This document shows positions 35,641 to 48,600 of a stretch of DNA of 64,000 nucleotides, piece by piece. The stretch spans positions 50,250,046-50,314,045 of the forward strand of contig NC_088302.1 in assembly GCF_032854445.1 (NCBI RefSeq). Direction: 5' to 3'. The stretch is from Liolophura sinensis. Lineage: Eukaryota > Mollusca > Polyplacophora > Chitonida > Chitonidae. The notes beneath the pieces are model-generated. The model had not been told where the DNA came from and did not search any database. It saw nothing but the letters and a program-made list of their open reading frames with translations. Made by a program: the position numbers and the translations under genes. Numbering within the stretch: the stretch's first letter is position 1; the number at the start of each line of letters is the position of its first letter.

Positions 35641-36600
35641 ATATATGCACTGATAAAGTATTCCACATAAAGTTTGAACAGACATACCAAAAAGGTAACA
35701 AAAACAGCTGTGGCTATTAGGGTTTGTTTCCACCCCATTTCACAATAACTAAGGTTATGTTATTTATTGTCTTTCCTTTTAAATCTTTACAATGGCTCTC
35801 TCAGGGTCAATAACATTGGCAGTATTACCTACTAGTATAACATGGTGGAAACAAATATACACCAGTGCAGTGGTGTGTTTACCTGTGAAAAAATATGGAG
35901 TTACAATGTAAAAACCATTTCAACTATTATTTACTACAAATCAATGTAATAAAAGTCATGTTTAGAGAGGTGTCATCAATTTATGGCAAACTCCCTTTCC
36001 ACCATACTAAAAGACAAAGAGAGAATAGAGCAACACTGTAAGGTATTGGCCATTGAATTTTACCATTCTAACTTTTAAACTGATTTACAACGGGACATTG
36101 GAATATCTCTGCTTCACCAACGCCAAGGTCTGTTCTAAGCCCAAATAATAATCAAATGTTTTAGCTCTGGAGGTTGGGTGTTGAAATATAATATACACTG
36201 ATAACACTGGAATGTCAAACTTAGTTTTGCATGACAGATCTGTGATGTTATAATTTGCTACCCAGGGGTAAATGGCTCTCAGCCTTTTCAGGCTCTAGGA
36301 AATACGATGTTGGTGGCTAATTCATATGATTGGTTGCAGAGCAGGCTGTTAATAAGAAAACACCATCATTCGCTTTTCTACAGTAATTAAGGAAGCATTT
36401 ACTAAATAAATATAGTGTTGTCATTCGCTTTCATTCGTCATTAAGCTTTACAGAGACCCCCTTAGAAGGCAGTGACAACTGCTCCATCAATCCGCAAAGT
36501 TACAACAACAACGTCTGCATGCAGATATTTTCCCAAAAATCCAACATGCATAACAAATCACACAAAAGGTGTCACCATCTAAACTCAACCACTGAACGGC

Positions 36601-36790
36601 GTGCGCATATTATAATTCACCACCAGCTTATCCTAGTCCTAACATCAGACACCATTTTCTCACGTTTTCGTTTAAAGCTCTTTGAACTTGATCGTCAATC
36701 GCACAGACGAAGCCAAACTGATGAAGACCAGGTATCATGTGGGCATGCGCACATCATTTGTTTGATCACGTGACCGTACCTGTCTACATT
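36601..36790. promoter_or_regulatory. Candidate promoter region of the divergent GEMIN8/WDR17 pair
   Basis: GGGCATGCGCAC (36741-36752) resembles the NRF-1 site. TCACGTGA (36666-36773 interval, at 36766-36773) is a palindromic E-box of USF/MITF type. Local CpG content is higher than around it. Position, between two head-to-head genes, fits a promoter, but no TSS evidence exists in the sequence and the 3-kb gap to WDR17 would need a 5'UTR exon. Confidence 0.28.
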
Positions 36791-37789
36791 TTTAAGAATA
36801 GACGAGGTGGCAGAATTCAGAAGATTTATTACATATCATTTGTGATGAAAACGTAGAAAGCATCACAGTAGCGTGTTTTCTTGCAATCTGCTCCGATGTC
36901 GTAGAGAGAGTGGCTGTCACGGTAAATATCAATGAGGGTGAAACGTAATCTGTGTTGTCGGCAACTGTCGTTGTTGTAGCTGTTGAATCTTGCATGTTTT
37001 GCTCTTTTTTACTGCTTGGCATTGACAGTTTAAATGTTGAATTCGCGACCCTTGTAGAGTGGAATGGGGTGGGTGAGAGGGACACAACATACAGCTGTTT
37101 AGCTTTTTAAGTTTGACTTTTCTGTAAAACGGAACACCCTAGTCAGTGATTACTTCGTGTTGATACCACTGGCGTCCTTCACCGTAGTCCAAATTTTCTA
37201 GCTCTATGTAGAATACACCAGGTACACCGTTTAGTAGGGTGAGGGATATTTGGATATGCCATATCCAGGGCTGCTCAACCTACAGTCAGAGACCGTGCAG
37301 TTGACTAAGTGGCGAAGAATAGTTTGCTTGGCAAATATGCACTGAACAAGGCATTACAGCAAAATATATTTAAATCCTCCTGTCGGTGACTAGATTTAAT
37401 TCCTACCATTTGTTCCTGTATCGGGACATGTAGTGTAATCAGTGAGTGGTCCATAACCCCAAAGCTCATGCTCATGCAGTAAACAGTAAAGAAACACTAT
37501 ATAGACATTGCCTTTCATGCCTGTTGAATTAGGGAATCCCTCCCTTAGGAAGTAAACTGTCAAAATGTAATGTAAGATGATACCTGTTTCCTGATTTTTG
37601 TACAAAGGGGCATAATCGAATGGAAAAATCAATCAAGAGACTATGCATAATTCACCAAAAATACAATAATTTCCATTACACTTACAGCTGTAAAATAAAG
37701 ACAAACAGTGGTTAGCATATATGACCCCTAGAATAGTTTTCCACCTTTAATTCTTGCAGAGTCTTTTCCATATTTCTAAACCAAAGGTT

Positions 37790-37805
37790 GGGGGGGGGGG
37801 GGGGG
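37790..37805. repeat. Poly-G tract (16 nt)
   Basis: An uninterrupted run of G after CCAAAGGTT. It is intergenic. Confidence 0.98.
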
Positions 37806-38394
37806 ACAAGATGGGGTAAGACTGCTCTTCTAAATGTCCAGTTTCATTCTATTTTCACGTATACTTATTACTATAAAAGATGGATATAAAAGCTTGTCAC
37901 ATGAAATTCTGTATCTTTATGCACGAGTATAGGCTCTCGACTTTCAATTTGAGGTTGGCTGGAAGGGCCATAAGCATTCATTCTGACTTTCAATGATGCA
38001 CAGTTAGGATCTGTAATGCCTTCCTGCTCTTAATTACTTCTCTCTTGTCAAAACCAAGCCATGGCATTTCCTTGCAGGCATGCCCTTCCAATTGTCACAC
38101 ACGATTTTGTCATCTGAATATTCTGGCTAAAACTTGCAGCAGATATTGTGATAGATCTGACAGCATGCTGCATATTTGGAGCAACGATCTTGTAAGGGTA
38201 ATCCGACGAAGTATCGTTTCATATGAAAAATGCTCCCAGACTATAATGGCGCCAGTGATTTCAACATGGTAACCATTTGCCTCCTTGTTTGACGGGTCAC
38301 ATGAACAAAATTGCATAGCTAAAATAATGCAAGCGATGAACACTACTAATGTTTAAAAAGAAAAACTACAAAAGTCCTCTTATGTGTGACTTAG

Positions 38395-38712
38395 CGGGTT
38401 CCAGCCAGCAAGGGGGTAGGAGGGGGTTGGTAATGGGACGCCTCCCACTATGTTACTTCTCGTGCTGGTTGGGACAGTTGCAGGGATATCACTATTGGTT
38501 GTGTTGTTGCTTTTTGTATGATTGAATGTATGTAGCTTCTCTTTTCAAACTAGGCGGTGCTTTATCTTGTTTTATGTGTATTGATGTGCTTTTTTATTGG
38601 ACTCTGAAGTACATGTTTCTTATATATTTTTTTTCACTGTAAAAGCCTTGGGAAAGAACAGTTTCATTGTAAATTCACCGAGCTACCTTCAAGTAATAAA
38701 GATATTATTATT
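38395..38712 (+). mobile_element. LINE-like 3' end, copy 1
   Basis: It begins GGTTCCAGCCAGCA, runs through GGGGTTGGTAATGGG and GGTTGGGACAGTTGCA, and ends AGTAATAAAGATATTATTATT. The same order occurs inverted at 48113-48440. A polyadenylation-like AATAAA with an (ATT)n tail is typical of non-LTR retrotransposon 3' ends. No coding remains are seen. Confidence 0.68.
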
Positions 38713-39231
38713 AGTGATGTGTATCATAAGGTCTGATTGACTCATGGAAGAAAGTTATCATATAAACTGTAGGGGGCCCTAATAGGTGAACACCACTTAG
38801 TGGTAGCAAATTTAAGTCAGCATTGATTTTTATCACATAGTTATCAGCATGTGGAACTGTACATTGTATGCCAGATAAGAGCATAGCGTACATGTAGTGC
38901 AGGAGGTCATCCTGGCATGTTGCCCACATGCTAATGATTGATTACACTGCATCCCTTGTAGACAGTCAGTGCCAGCACATGTGATGACACATCCACATGT
39001 ACATGCATGTAAAAGATCGCTCGAAAATGGGAATTAATTCAATCTCCTCTCACTTAAGGGAGATTGGTAAATCTGGCATGACATACGTGGAGGAGCTAGA
39101 CTTCATTAACAGCACATGCTATCACTCATCAGAATATTTTCCTCTGTAAGCAGGTTAGTCCTACATGTTGCAGTTCAATGACACTGCAGATGAATAGAAA
39201 CTCCAATCACATCTGATAACAGTGACACTTT

Positions 39232-39560
39232 CTGATTCAAATTTGGCTTCACTATTAGTGTCTGATCTGTTGATGTGGAAATGTAGGTGATTGGTTTTCA
39301 GATATTTGTAAAACTTGTGTTTTAACTCCAAACATGTCTATTGACGCTATCTGATGCAAACTTGGTTTCGCTATTAGTGTATGATCTATTGATGTGGAAA
39401 TGTAGGTCATTGGTTTTCAGATATTTGTAATACTTGTGTTTTAACTCCAAACATGTCTATTGACACTATCTGATTCAAACTTGGTTTCGCTATTAGTGTA
39501 TGATGTATTGAATGTGGAAATGTAGGTGTTTGTTTTTCAGGTATTTTGTAATATTTACAT
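39232..39560. repeat. 119-bp tandem repeat, about 2.7 copies
   Basis: CTGATTCAAA starts units at 39232, 39351 and 39470. Each contains GATGTGGAAATGTAGGT, TTGGTTTTCAGATATTTGTA and CTCCAAACATGTCTATTGAC. It ends about 270 bp upstream of the WDR17 start codon. Confidence 0.93.
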
Positions 39561-39827
39561 TTTATAATGTGTGGTTTCTCTTTCTTTCTTCATTGTAAAG
39601 GATGCATCCCTGTGTTTGGAAGAGACACTGTGAGAGACAAGCTTTCCTTGCCTGACAGCAGTGGTGAAGGGAACCAGAGCTGTTTCCGTATGATTTGTAG
39701 CAATGGACACTTAACAGCTGACAGCATGTGAACACACTGATTGAGCCAGATCAGTTTCTGTTTGATTATATAATATACCTATGCTGATAATACCTGACAA
39801 ACAGTGTTTCAGCTAGTGTAACCAGTT

Positions 39828-39944
39828 ATGGTCAAGCAGGTAGGTTTGCTGGCTGCAGGCTGCCAGCCGTGGAACAATGACGTCTGTGCTGCCAGTGAGG
39901 ATCTTTTTGCTTATTGTGCTACCCTTGCTGTCTACATTTACCAG
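39828..39944 (+). CDS. WDR17: WDR17 coding exon 1 (start codon)
   Basis: Residues 1-39, MVKQVGLLAAGCQPWNNDVC followed by AASEDLFAYCATLAVYIYQ, match the vertebrate N-terminus closely. The start is fixed by an in-frame TAA at 39819-39821. An acceptor-like TGTTTCAG ends at 39812, so a separate 5'UTR exon may lie upstream. The donor is GTAATC, phase 0. Confidence 0.95.
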
Positions 39945-42569
39945 GTAATCAGTTACATGTATTTCAGTTTTTGTGTATTTATTTGCTTTTAAAGGATTCA
40001 ATCCATCACAATTTTTATTGTAATGCAATTTCCAAGAGCCTTTCCAGCTTGATCAATCAGTCCAGAATGAAACCAGCCAAAAAAAGGGTATATAGGAAAA
40101 ATTCAAATTCTGTAGTTTGCAGAAAAAAACAGTGGTCTGGTGGTTCACACCATTAGCTTAGTTATAGACCCCACCTGGTATTTGATATGAGTGTTTGGGA
40201 TTTGCTGAGACTTGCAAGGATGTTACCATTTGCATTTGCCTGAGCTACAGTGTGAAGTGCATATCATATTAATAGTACATAATGTAATTTGCCGATTTAT
40301 AGATCAATAACGACTCCTTAGACAAGGGTATTCTATCTACCGGTATCTGAATTGTAAAGCAGAACGGATAGCCATGGTGTGGCAGCTTCATTTGTCATCA
40401 GAGCTATGTGCAGGTGTACAAGCTTGGATCTGCTGTCTACCTGACCTGTCAGATAACATGTTTATTGATTTGTCAGATCCTTTTGCCTGCACAACAACTT
40501 GTGATTAATTGGCTGTTTAAGTAGAGTTGTACTTCCTCTTGTGTTAGCTGCGTATCAAAGCTGGGTTTACTCTGGCAAAGTCATTTTGACCTACGTGTAG
40601 CATTTTATTAGTCTTTATCATCTGTGAATGGCTGTATATGTATAGTTCTTCATTGTATCTGGGATCAAGGCTAATGGCTAGGAAGCCCCCTGACATTGAC
40701 AAGTCTGAATGTGCAACATAACTTTAGACCATTTGTTAGTAATCTCATAACCTTTGGAAATGTCTTGGTTTCCCTAATCGGGCTTTCTTTCATAAATAAA
40801 CTTTAGAGTCACTATGTAGATGATAATAATGTTTAGTGATATAGTGATACCATCCAATGACATTTATATCATTTATATATGTCGGCGAGTTTGCCGCGCA
40901 CTTGGTACTGTAATTCTTCAACCTTTTGCATGTTTGCAAGGTGTTTATTCAAGCAATTTTTGAGGACGTTATTCTGTGTAGACTGATAGAATTACATGTA
41001 TACTTTTTGGGAAGCCCTGAAATTGGTCAGCCCAACCAAAATCGAATTAAAAGCATGCATAAATTGCATTTAAAGTTGCTCTTTTATATGTGAAAAGATT
41101 GAGGAATTAGGGTAAGACTAGTTTCTGTCAGCCTTTTTAGATACTTCTGTTGAAGTTGACAGCTTAGGTACAATATAAAAATTCTTAATTACATCATGAG
41201 ACATCAGTGAAACTAAAAAATAAAATGCTAAGATTTCGAAATACATCGATGACAACAGGAAATGAGGCTAGGAAATTATAATAGCACATTCAGCATATCT
41301 CCACTCCTCTTAGGTGACCTTGTCTAACCTTGTCTGTTTCAGAGGGATAAGTTCAATGAGTACAGCCTACATTCCATCATGTCAGAACATAAGAAAACCA
41401 TTACGTCCATTGGCTGGAATCCTCGTAACAAGGACCAGTTTGTGACAGCAGGGGTAGACAACCAAGTGATCGTGTGGGATGTTGTTCAACAGCGGGTGTT
41501 GGGCCGCCTTCAGACATCGAAAGAGACACCGCGGACTGTGGGTTGGTGCTCTCAGGAACCAGACACAGTTGCGTTCATGGGGGCGTGTGGCCCGTTGGTT
41601 ATCTGGAAGTACAAGCAGGGAGAGGGCACAACATCCTGTGTTAAAGACTCCCACAACTTCATGTCAGAAGTCTGTCAACATCGGTGGCATCCAAAGAAAA
41701 CTGGCAGGATTGGATTTGGTCACCAAGATGGAAGCATTTCTGTTATTAATCTAGGTTTGTGTTTTAGAATTAGTTATGAAGGCTTTTCCTTGTACAGTTC
41801 TATGCTTAAAGACATGAATACGTACTATAAAATGAAGAGTATGGTTTAAAGGAATTTGAAGAAAAGTATGCTAAGAAAGTAAGTAAAAAATTTACATTTT
41901 TGAGGCATATTTTACATTTCTTAATAAGCCCTCTGGCTCTACTTTATGCATATTTTTTTGTCAGTGGTCGGAAATATTTAGAAACAATGTGATCAATGAA
42001 CATACTGGGAACTCATGACTAGCTTAACTTCCCCAATTCGGGCTCTCCTCCAAACAAAGGTTTTTTTTAACAGCTGTCACCAATGAATTATGTAGCGGAA
42101 GCAGGCTACTTAATTTCCAGACTGACTGCTGGGACCTTGCCAAAACTGTAGTATTAAGCCATTTTTACATCCTGAGAAGACAGGCGATAAACTTTTCTGT
42201 AGTTTTATATGTTAGCTAGACCACATCATATGCGATGTATTAGGAATAAAAACCAAACATTTAATTTATTTATTTATTTAATTGGTGCTTTACGCCATAC
42301 TCAAGAATATTTCACTTATACGACGGTGACCAGTATTATAGTGGGAGGAAACTGGGCAGAGCCCTGGGGGAACCCACCAAGCATTTAATGTATCTTTTCA
42401 GTGATCACTGTATGGGATACCTATGTTCAGTGTACGCTATATAAAAATATGAAAAAAGTGTAAATTTGGCAAATCTTCATTGAAGATATAGTCTTACCTT
42501 TGGTTACAGATCTGTAAGAAAATAGAGCTGTTTATTATACCCTCCTCATTGCCGGGGGTGTAGCATACT

Positions 42570-42609
<40 letters not shown>

Positions 42610-45600
42610 CAGACAGATTTTATCCATGCCTCTTTTCCAAAACAACTGCACTGATTTCAATGAAACTTACAATACATCTGCAACCTGCGGATGGTCGTGG
42701 GTTTCCCCCGGGCTATGCCCGGTTTCCTCCCACCAGAATGCTGGCCGCCGTTGTATAAGTGAAATAATCTTGAGTACAGCATAAAACACCAATCAAATAA
42801 ATACCTAAATACAATACATCTGCCTTATCATCTGAACGCTTAAGTTTAATGGCAATGGGGACTTAACAGTGCATAACAGTGCTTTCGGTGTATTAAGATT
42901 TTGCCCATGCATCTCCTCTACTGTGCCAGTTGTAATGAAACTTACTATGCATCTGGCCTATCATCTGAACTTGTGCAGGCTTAAGTTTAATGGTTTAATT
43001 ATATTCATACATGTACGTGTAATTACCCCCATTTTGGGGTAAGAGTGAAGTAACTTGCAAATCTTCCCTATAATCTAAACTTCTGCATGCTGAAGTGTAA
43101 TTACTCCTGTTCAGATACTTATTGCAATAATGGGTTTTCATGTACACTGTAGTCTCTTCTGATTGCTACATTTTTATCTATTCAAACTGGCAGTGCAATA
43201 AATTTCCCCCATCAGTTGACCATGCAACAATCTATATGACGACAAACTTAGCAACATAACGTCCTGTCATGTCTTTTAAGGTTTTGTTGGGGGATGGAAG
43301 GGGGGTATTTTGGACATCCGGATTCTAATTTGTATTGACATTTGTTGACATCTGTTTGTCAAATCTCATTTAGTTACATACCATGTACATACATATGTTG
43401 TTTGCTAGTGTCAGGAGTGGGCTTTTTATTTCTGACAGGTTTCTGACACAAAGAGTGGATTATAAGGATATACTCCAGAACTTAAGTATGTTTTTTGTTG
43501 GGTGAAGCTATTATACATTCACTAAATACTGTCATCATTGTGACTATGAAAACCTGTACAATTCATCTCGTAGCATTTTTGTTGATATCTTTCGTATAGT
43601 GTGAAGGTGGCCTCCGTGGCCTGATGGTTAGTGTGCTAGCACAGTGCAATAACCCAGGACCCTCTCACTAATGTCATCTTTCTGACTGCAAACCAAGCTA
43701 TGTCTGGGTTCCTCACAGATCATCTGCCTGCAAACTGTAAATGGTCATGGGTTTCTCCTGTTACAGGTAGCTGGTAAATACATCAAACAGAGTAGAAACC
43801 ACTTGTGGTCTCCATCATCTTTGTGATGTGTCGTGTACATGTGGTTTTGTTATCAATGTCATGATTGTAGTGATGTAAAAATGAGAAAGAAAGTTTATCC
43901 TTGCAGGTCAGAAGAGCCACAAGCACCTGCTCCAGCCTGACACAGGGGAGGCTTATGAAGAGGACAGGGTGACAGCTCTGGAGTGGGACCCTCTCTCCCT
44001 GGACTACATACTCGTGTCTAACCTCCATACCGGGGTGCGACTGCTCGACACCACCGCCCCCTCTGTCATCATGACCTTCCAGCTACCCAGCGCTGCCGCC
44101 CATGTGCATACTCTCTCCTGGATGCCCAATGCCCCAGGCATCTTCATCACAGGAGGTAAGTTAGTCAGTCAGCTATTAGAGTTTATGTGTTAACAGTACT
44201 TACGATGTAGAATTCAGCATGAACTCAAAGACATACCACAAAGACACAAGGCAATTTCATAATTGGACCAGCATGGACCAGTTTTATATTTGACAAAACA
44301 AGATGATGGATGCCTAGTCTGTTATATATTTCCTCCCATCATAAGCAATTAGCAATATGAGTCATTATTAGGCTTCCAAACTTTCACTTGGAAGACTATT
44401 GTTTTTGCTCAGATTATTTTTCTTCTTCTTTGACAGCTGTTTTTTTTTTTTTTTGGTTTTGCGAGAAAACTGCGTGTCCAACCCTTTTAACTTTCTGGAC
44501 GTGTTTATTACCAGATTGCTTGGGCTACCTGCTGGAGTATAAAAACTTTAACCACCTGTGACCCACTTTTCGGCCATATTGGAGCAGTATGGAAATATGA
44601 AAAAAAACTTCTTCTCCAGAACTGCTGATCCGATGGCATTGAAAATTGATATGCATTTACAAGACTACTGAGGGTATCAGGATTGAAAATTTTATGCAAA
44701 TCGGTTGAGAAATGTGACAGCTCTCTATTGATCCTTGTAGTCATGTGTTGACCTGTGGATGAATTTTGAAAAAACAAGATTGCAATTAGATGTAGTTTGG
44801 CCTGCTGAATACAACCATGGTTTTAGGTATTTCTGATTATTTATAGTTTTTCTTTAAATTGCAGTTGTAGCTCATTTTAGTGTCATTTTTCAAATGTTAC
44901 ATGACCGGATACGTAATAGCTATGAAAATTGGTCAGTAGATAACCACAGGTCTTCAGTTTTGACTGGTAGAAACACACAGCTACGACTGATAGTTTTGCA
45001 ATTAAAATGCATTCAAAAACTTATTTTTAATTTATTTTTAAAAAAAGTTATTTTTATTTATAATCAGCTCGTAAAATTACAGTATCTCCAAAACTGGTAA
45101 AAGTGGAAAAAACAAACTTTGCATTTTCACTAGCCAACATAAGAAGCAGCTTTTGACGTGTTGTTCTGTTTGGCCAGTTCATGTGATTTAGAAGCCTTTT
45201 TGAATTATATTGATAAGCTTTAACCATGTTTTTCCGTAAATCGGGTAATGATCTTTGGATGAAATTCAATTTGCAAGCTTTAGGTGGATTGCCGTACCTA
45301 CATTGTACAAAAATTTTTTGTTTGGTGTGCAAGTTGTGCTGTAACTGACCAATGAAATTAGCTTAAAAGTAGGTCAAGTCTAAAAACTGCTCAAAATAAT
45401 TAAATAAGCAAACTGTCTAGTACTGCTTGACATCCGGATTACAAATCTGTAAGAATTATTTTTGCACTTGATATAGTTTTCAGGTTATGACCAAAGAAAC
45501 ATCAAAATATGAAGTATGACATAAAACCTCCCCGATAGTACATACATACAAACACTGACCAGATCTCCCATTCAAGTAACACAGAAGCTCATGCTATTCT

Positions 45601-48600
45601 GCATGAAGCCCGTTCATTGCAGGGTGCTGGCCGCAGGGGTCTTTTCAAATTCTGTCTGGCGACAGGAGCAGTAGATCAAAAGAACAATCTCTCTACACAT
45701 GTTGCCAAGCACTGCTATTTGAGAGAAATGCTTTTTTTTTGTCTGCACCTAGCAGTAACTGGTTCAAATCAGTTTATTCCTGCCAATCGTTGCCCTTTTT
45801 TTCTTTCAAATACCATGAAATTATTAGACTACCAGTCCTAACAGCCTGGGATTCAAATCCAGTCTACTCCTTACCATTGTTACCAAATTCATTTCAGATT
45901 TAAATATGGACACTACAGTTCATTTTTGGGAGATCATGATTTCGAGTATTGCTGAAATAGTTTTGTTTTTGTTGAAAATACAAGATGTGGTTTCCACAAG
46001 GTACATTCAGTTTACTCGTTTGGAGAGTTTATTGTCTAATAGGGATTTTTTTGCTTATATTAGACAAACCTGGTTTTTTTTTCAGAAGAACATAGAACTA
46101 ATAGATTTGAATGGTCTGTGATGGAGGAAGTGGAAAGTTTTAGAAAGTGGACGCTAAAAGCTGTGTGTACAGACCACTTGGAAGCCGTATAACTGCATGC
46201 ACTTCTGGTTTATTTATTTGTTAGGTGTTTAACAATGAATATTTCACTTATTTGATGGCAGTGCAGTAAACCATAGTGCCCAGAGTAGGCGTTTTAGCTG
46301 AATGAGGCAGAAAGGACCCTCAGTTTTATATATATGTGATCTTGGGTAGGCGATGTTACATGTAAATAACAATCAGTTTAGCTGGTAAATCTGTTAAAAG
46401 TACCGTATAAAATATTGTATTATCCACCAAGTACTTCCTGCTCTTTCCCATATACACCTAAGTTATAACTTTGGCTAACCCTGGAAAACCTAAATTATAA
46501 GTTCGGATTCACAGTGGAGAGCATTAGCGGAATGCCTTCCAATTTGCTGAAGTACATGTATGTTGTTTTGAATATGTGTTGTAAAACATCAGCTACTACA
46601 TCTTTTTCAGACAGGTACACTAGGATATTGAGGGATTGGGACATCAAGTCAGCAAACCACCCTCATATTATGAGAGTTTGGTTATATACAGTGTAAAACA
46701 ACTGTCTGTTATTAAACTAATCAGTATATCAGTTTTAGACAGTCATTCTAGCGTACAGATTGTGTCTAAATCCACAAAGCAAATAATTGTTCCACTCACA
46801 ACCCACCTGAATTATAACCGTAGTGTATACTGTGTAAAGCAAGAGCCAGTACATGTATATCTATACCAGACAGTCCTCTGGGGTACTCAGGGTTTGAAAC
46901 GTCTCTAAATCCACTAAGCAACCCTTGCCCACCAATAATCCACCTGAATTGTAACAGTAGGATACACTGTGTAAAACAAAGTATATATCTGTTTTAGACA
47001 GCCACTCTGGGGTGCTAAGAGTGTGGAACGTCTCCAAATCTACACCCCTGGAGAACTTGAAGCTGAAGAAGACAGGTTTCCACTGTCTGTACATGATCTC
47101 AGAAGACCAAACAGCGCCCCTGGAGCCAGGCCTGGCCTCCAAATGTCACTTGTCCCCAAAATCTCACCTGTCCTCCACAAGCGTGGCTGTGGCCCCCTCA
47201 TCTTCTAACAGTTCTCATCTTGCCCTGCCTCCCACTAACGTTGTCTGTACCTTCCTAGATGGTGGTGTAGGTCTCTATAACATGGGACACAGAAAGTGGA
47301 AGTTTTTAAGGGAAAAGGTATGTGGAAAAAAAACTTTCAATGTGGCATTCTGTTTATTGAAACAGTTTAATAGTCATCTGAAAATCAGCAGTAAAATTGT
47401 ATCAATTTATAAAAGAAAACAGCCATGAAAATACATGAAAAACGAACATTTCTGTAATTACTTTAAGTTCAGTGCTGTGTAAGTGAAATTTTGTTTTCAA
47501 ACAACATTCTCCCTGGTAAAAATTATACAAAAAGGTAAGTTCAAAATGACATGGTCAGACTTGGAATCCAGTGTATCACGAACAAAATCCTCTTCCTAAG
47601 TGGCAGAAAAAAGAAACCGAACAAGTCCTTGGAATTGCATGAACATACATTTATATTGCATGTGGCTATCATGATCATTGTTTAGGGTCACATGGAGACT
47701 ATCTTTGACTGTGAGTTTAAACCGGATGACCCTGATATTCTGGCCACAGCTAGTTTTGACGGAACAATAAAGGTGTGGGATGTCAACACTCTGACTGCAG
47801 TAAGTATAAGTCTTGTTTCTCTACCACGAACATGTTCTTCTCACAAGATGGCTGAAATATTGCAGATGTGGTGTTAAGCCATAATCATTCATTCGTGTAC
47901 TCACTCTGCCATGGAACTCTTTTCCAACATTTTGGAAATCATTCCATCCGGTGTAGTTATATCTCACAAAAATTACTTGCCAGCTGTACAGTTACATCTT
48001 CAAAGTAAACTCATCCAAACTGGGTACATCTCCAAAATAGAGCCACCTAATGTCGCTGTACATGTTTCCACAATTAACACACCCATTGTAGTTAGATCTT
48101 CAGAATCAACCTATATAATAATATCTTTATTTTGCCGAAGGTAACTGGGTCAATTTACAGTGAAACTGTTTTTCCCCAAGGCCTTCACACAGAAAACAAT
48201 ATATACGAAACATGTCCAATCACAGTTGAATCAAAAAATGCTTCAGTATATATAAAACAAGATAAGGCATCGTGTAGTTTGAAAATTGAAGCTACATACA
48301 TTCATACATACAAAAATCAACAACACAACCAATAGTCCTGTCTGTGCAACTGTCTCAACCAGCAGGAGAAATAGGGTAGTGGGAAATAGCCCATTACCAA
48401 CCCCTTCCTCCCTTCCTGCTGGCTGGAACCCCAACATACATGTATATCAAACAAACCAAGTGAGTGAGAGGTGGCCCATTGTGGTAGCATCTTCGAAACA
48501 CACCTAGACTGTGTAGCTTGCTATATTTATCTGGCCAAATTAGTTACAATATAGATATAATTTCCAACACTGATAAATCAAAACTAGCAAAAAAACTGGC

